Assembly (NCBI RefSeq): GCF_005153485.1
Contig: NZ_CP039740.1
Coordinates: 2,607,001 to 2,671,000 of the forward strand
Direction: 5' to 3'
Length of the DNA: 64,000 bases
From: Pseudolabrys sp. FHR47
GTDB lineage: Bacteria; Pseudomonadota; Alphaproteobacteria; Rhizobiales; Xanthobacteraceae
The position numbers were made by a program, and so were the translations under genes. Of the stretch, positions 63,555 to 64,000 are shown piece by piece (position 1 is the stretch's first letter; the number at the start of each line of letters is the position of its first letter). The notes beneath the pieces are model-generated. The model was not told the origin of the DNA. It saw only the letters and a program-made list of their open reading frames with translations, and did not search any database.

Positions 63555-64000
63555 TCAATCCAGATGAAACTTCTCAAGCTGGCGATGCTCGGCGATGACG
63601 CGGCGGACGGTGCCGGTGGTCGAGCGCATGACCACGGTCTCGGTCTCGATCACGTCCTTGCCGAAGGCGACGCCCCTGAGCATCGCGCCGGTGGTGACGC
63701 CGGTGGCGGCGAACAGGCAGTCGCCCTTCACCATGTCCTCGATCTCGTATTTCTTCTTGGCGTCATTGATGCCCATCTTGCGGATGCGCTCCTGCAGGGC
63801 CTCGGTATCGATCACGAGGCGTGTCTGCATCTGACCACCGATGCAGCGTAGCGCCGCCGCCGACAACACGCCCTCCGGCGCGCCGCCGATGCCGAGATAG
63901 ATATCGATGCCGGTCTTCGGCTCGGCGCAATGGATGACGCCAGCGACGTCGCCGTCCGAGATCAGCGACACCGCAGCACCCAGCTTGCGGATCGCGGCGA
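63555..64000 (-). CDS. glpX: Class II fructose-1,6-bisphosphatase, GlpX (5' end beyond window)
   Basis: Gluconeogenic enzyme hydrolysing fructose 1,6-bisphosphate. Only the C-terminal ~148 residues are inside; the frame is open to the window edge. SLISDGDVAGVIHCAEPKTGIDIYLGIGGAPEGVLSAAALRC is a strong GlpX signature, with GDCLFAATGVTTGAMLRGV downstream. It sits directly before recJ, a common Rhizobiales order. Confidence 0.93.
   Translation of the reverse strand, partial: AAIRKLGAAVSLISDGDVAGVIHCAEPKTGIDIYLGIGGAPEGVLSAAALRCIGGQMQTRLVIDTEALQERIRKMGINDAKKKYEIEDMVKGDCLFAATGVTTGAMLRGVAFGKDVIETETVVMRSTTGTVRRVIAEHRQLEKFHLD

Overview
This GC-rich 64 kb window looks chromosomal and comes from an alphaproteobacterium of the order Hyphomicrobiales (Rhizobiales), probably near Bradyrhizobiaceae/Xanthobacteraceae. 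The evidence is the housekeeping order dapA-smpB-uracil glycosylase-NYN protein-rpoZ-rsh-pdxJ-acpS-lepB-rnc-era-recO-parC, a PF02530-type porin, the glpX-recJ pair, and two palindromic repeat families I associate with this order. Genus cannot be fixed by reading alone.

Layout. 1-1856: 3' part of a cation/proton antiporter with Usp-like tail. 2052-12551: parC, then recO, era, rnc, lepB, acpS, pdxJ, rsh and rpoZ on the minus strand, several overlapping by 1-8 bases, with a palindromic repeat between era and recO. 12889-21950: NYN-domain protein, family-5 uracil-DNA glycosylase, Cu/Zn superoxide dismutase, DJ-1/PfpI protein, PLP enzyme, smpB, dapA, soluble lytic transglycosylase and an alpha/beta hydrolase. 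22035-25313: a porin without an encoded signal peptide, a tyrosine integrase, an AT-rich stretch with a perfect 25-nt palindrome, and tRNA-Pro; this reads as the remnant of an integrative element. 25425-31307: DUF192 protein, double cold-shock protein, sirtuin, glyoxalase I, tRNA-Glu, then accessory genes (GNAT, membrane protein, TetR with its operator, aldo/keto reductase). 31473-35412: CPA2 antiporter with cyclic-nucleotide-binding domain, DUF2171 protein, EamA exporter divergent from an HxlR regulator, small membrane protein. 35518-38296: epmB, epmA and efp, elongation factor P with its lysine-modification enzymes. 38373-41878: M23 peptidase, low-complexity secreted protein, MltB-type transglycosylase.

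41900-56937 is the most interesting part: a sulfur-oxidation (Sox) region. One minus-strand block reads soxW, soxY, soxZ, a three-haem soxX-soxA fusion, soxB, soxC, soxD, soxE, soxF. A putrescine-type ABC transporter (potFGHI-like) and an unknown secreted protein separate it from soxV and from the divergent soxS and an ArsR regulator carrying the Cys42/Cys108 pair of persulfide sensors. Two sox intergenic regions carry the inverted repeat AYATTC-N8-GAATRT, a likely operator for that regulator. Together these encode periplasmic thiosulfate/sulfide oxidation: SoxYZ carries the sulfur, SoxXA loads it, SoxB hydrolyses sulfate, SoxCD oxidises sulfane sulfur, SoxEF handles sulfide, and SoxV/S/W supply reductant.

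57022-64000: HerA-like ATPase (DUF853), a duplicated PsiF-like secreted protein, mscL, a small conserved protein, photolyase, recJ and the 3' part of glpX. I saw no rRNA, CRISPR array or insertion sequence.
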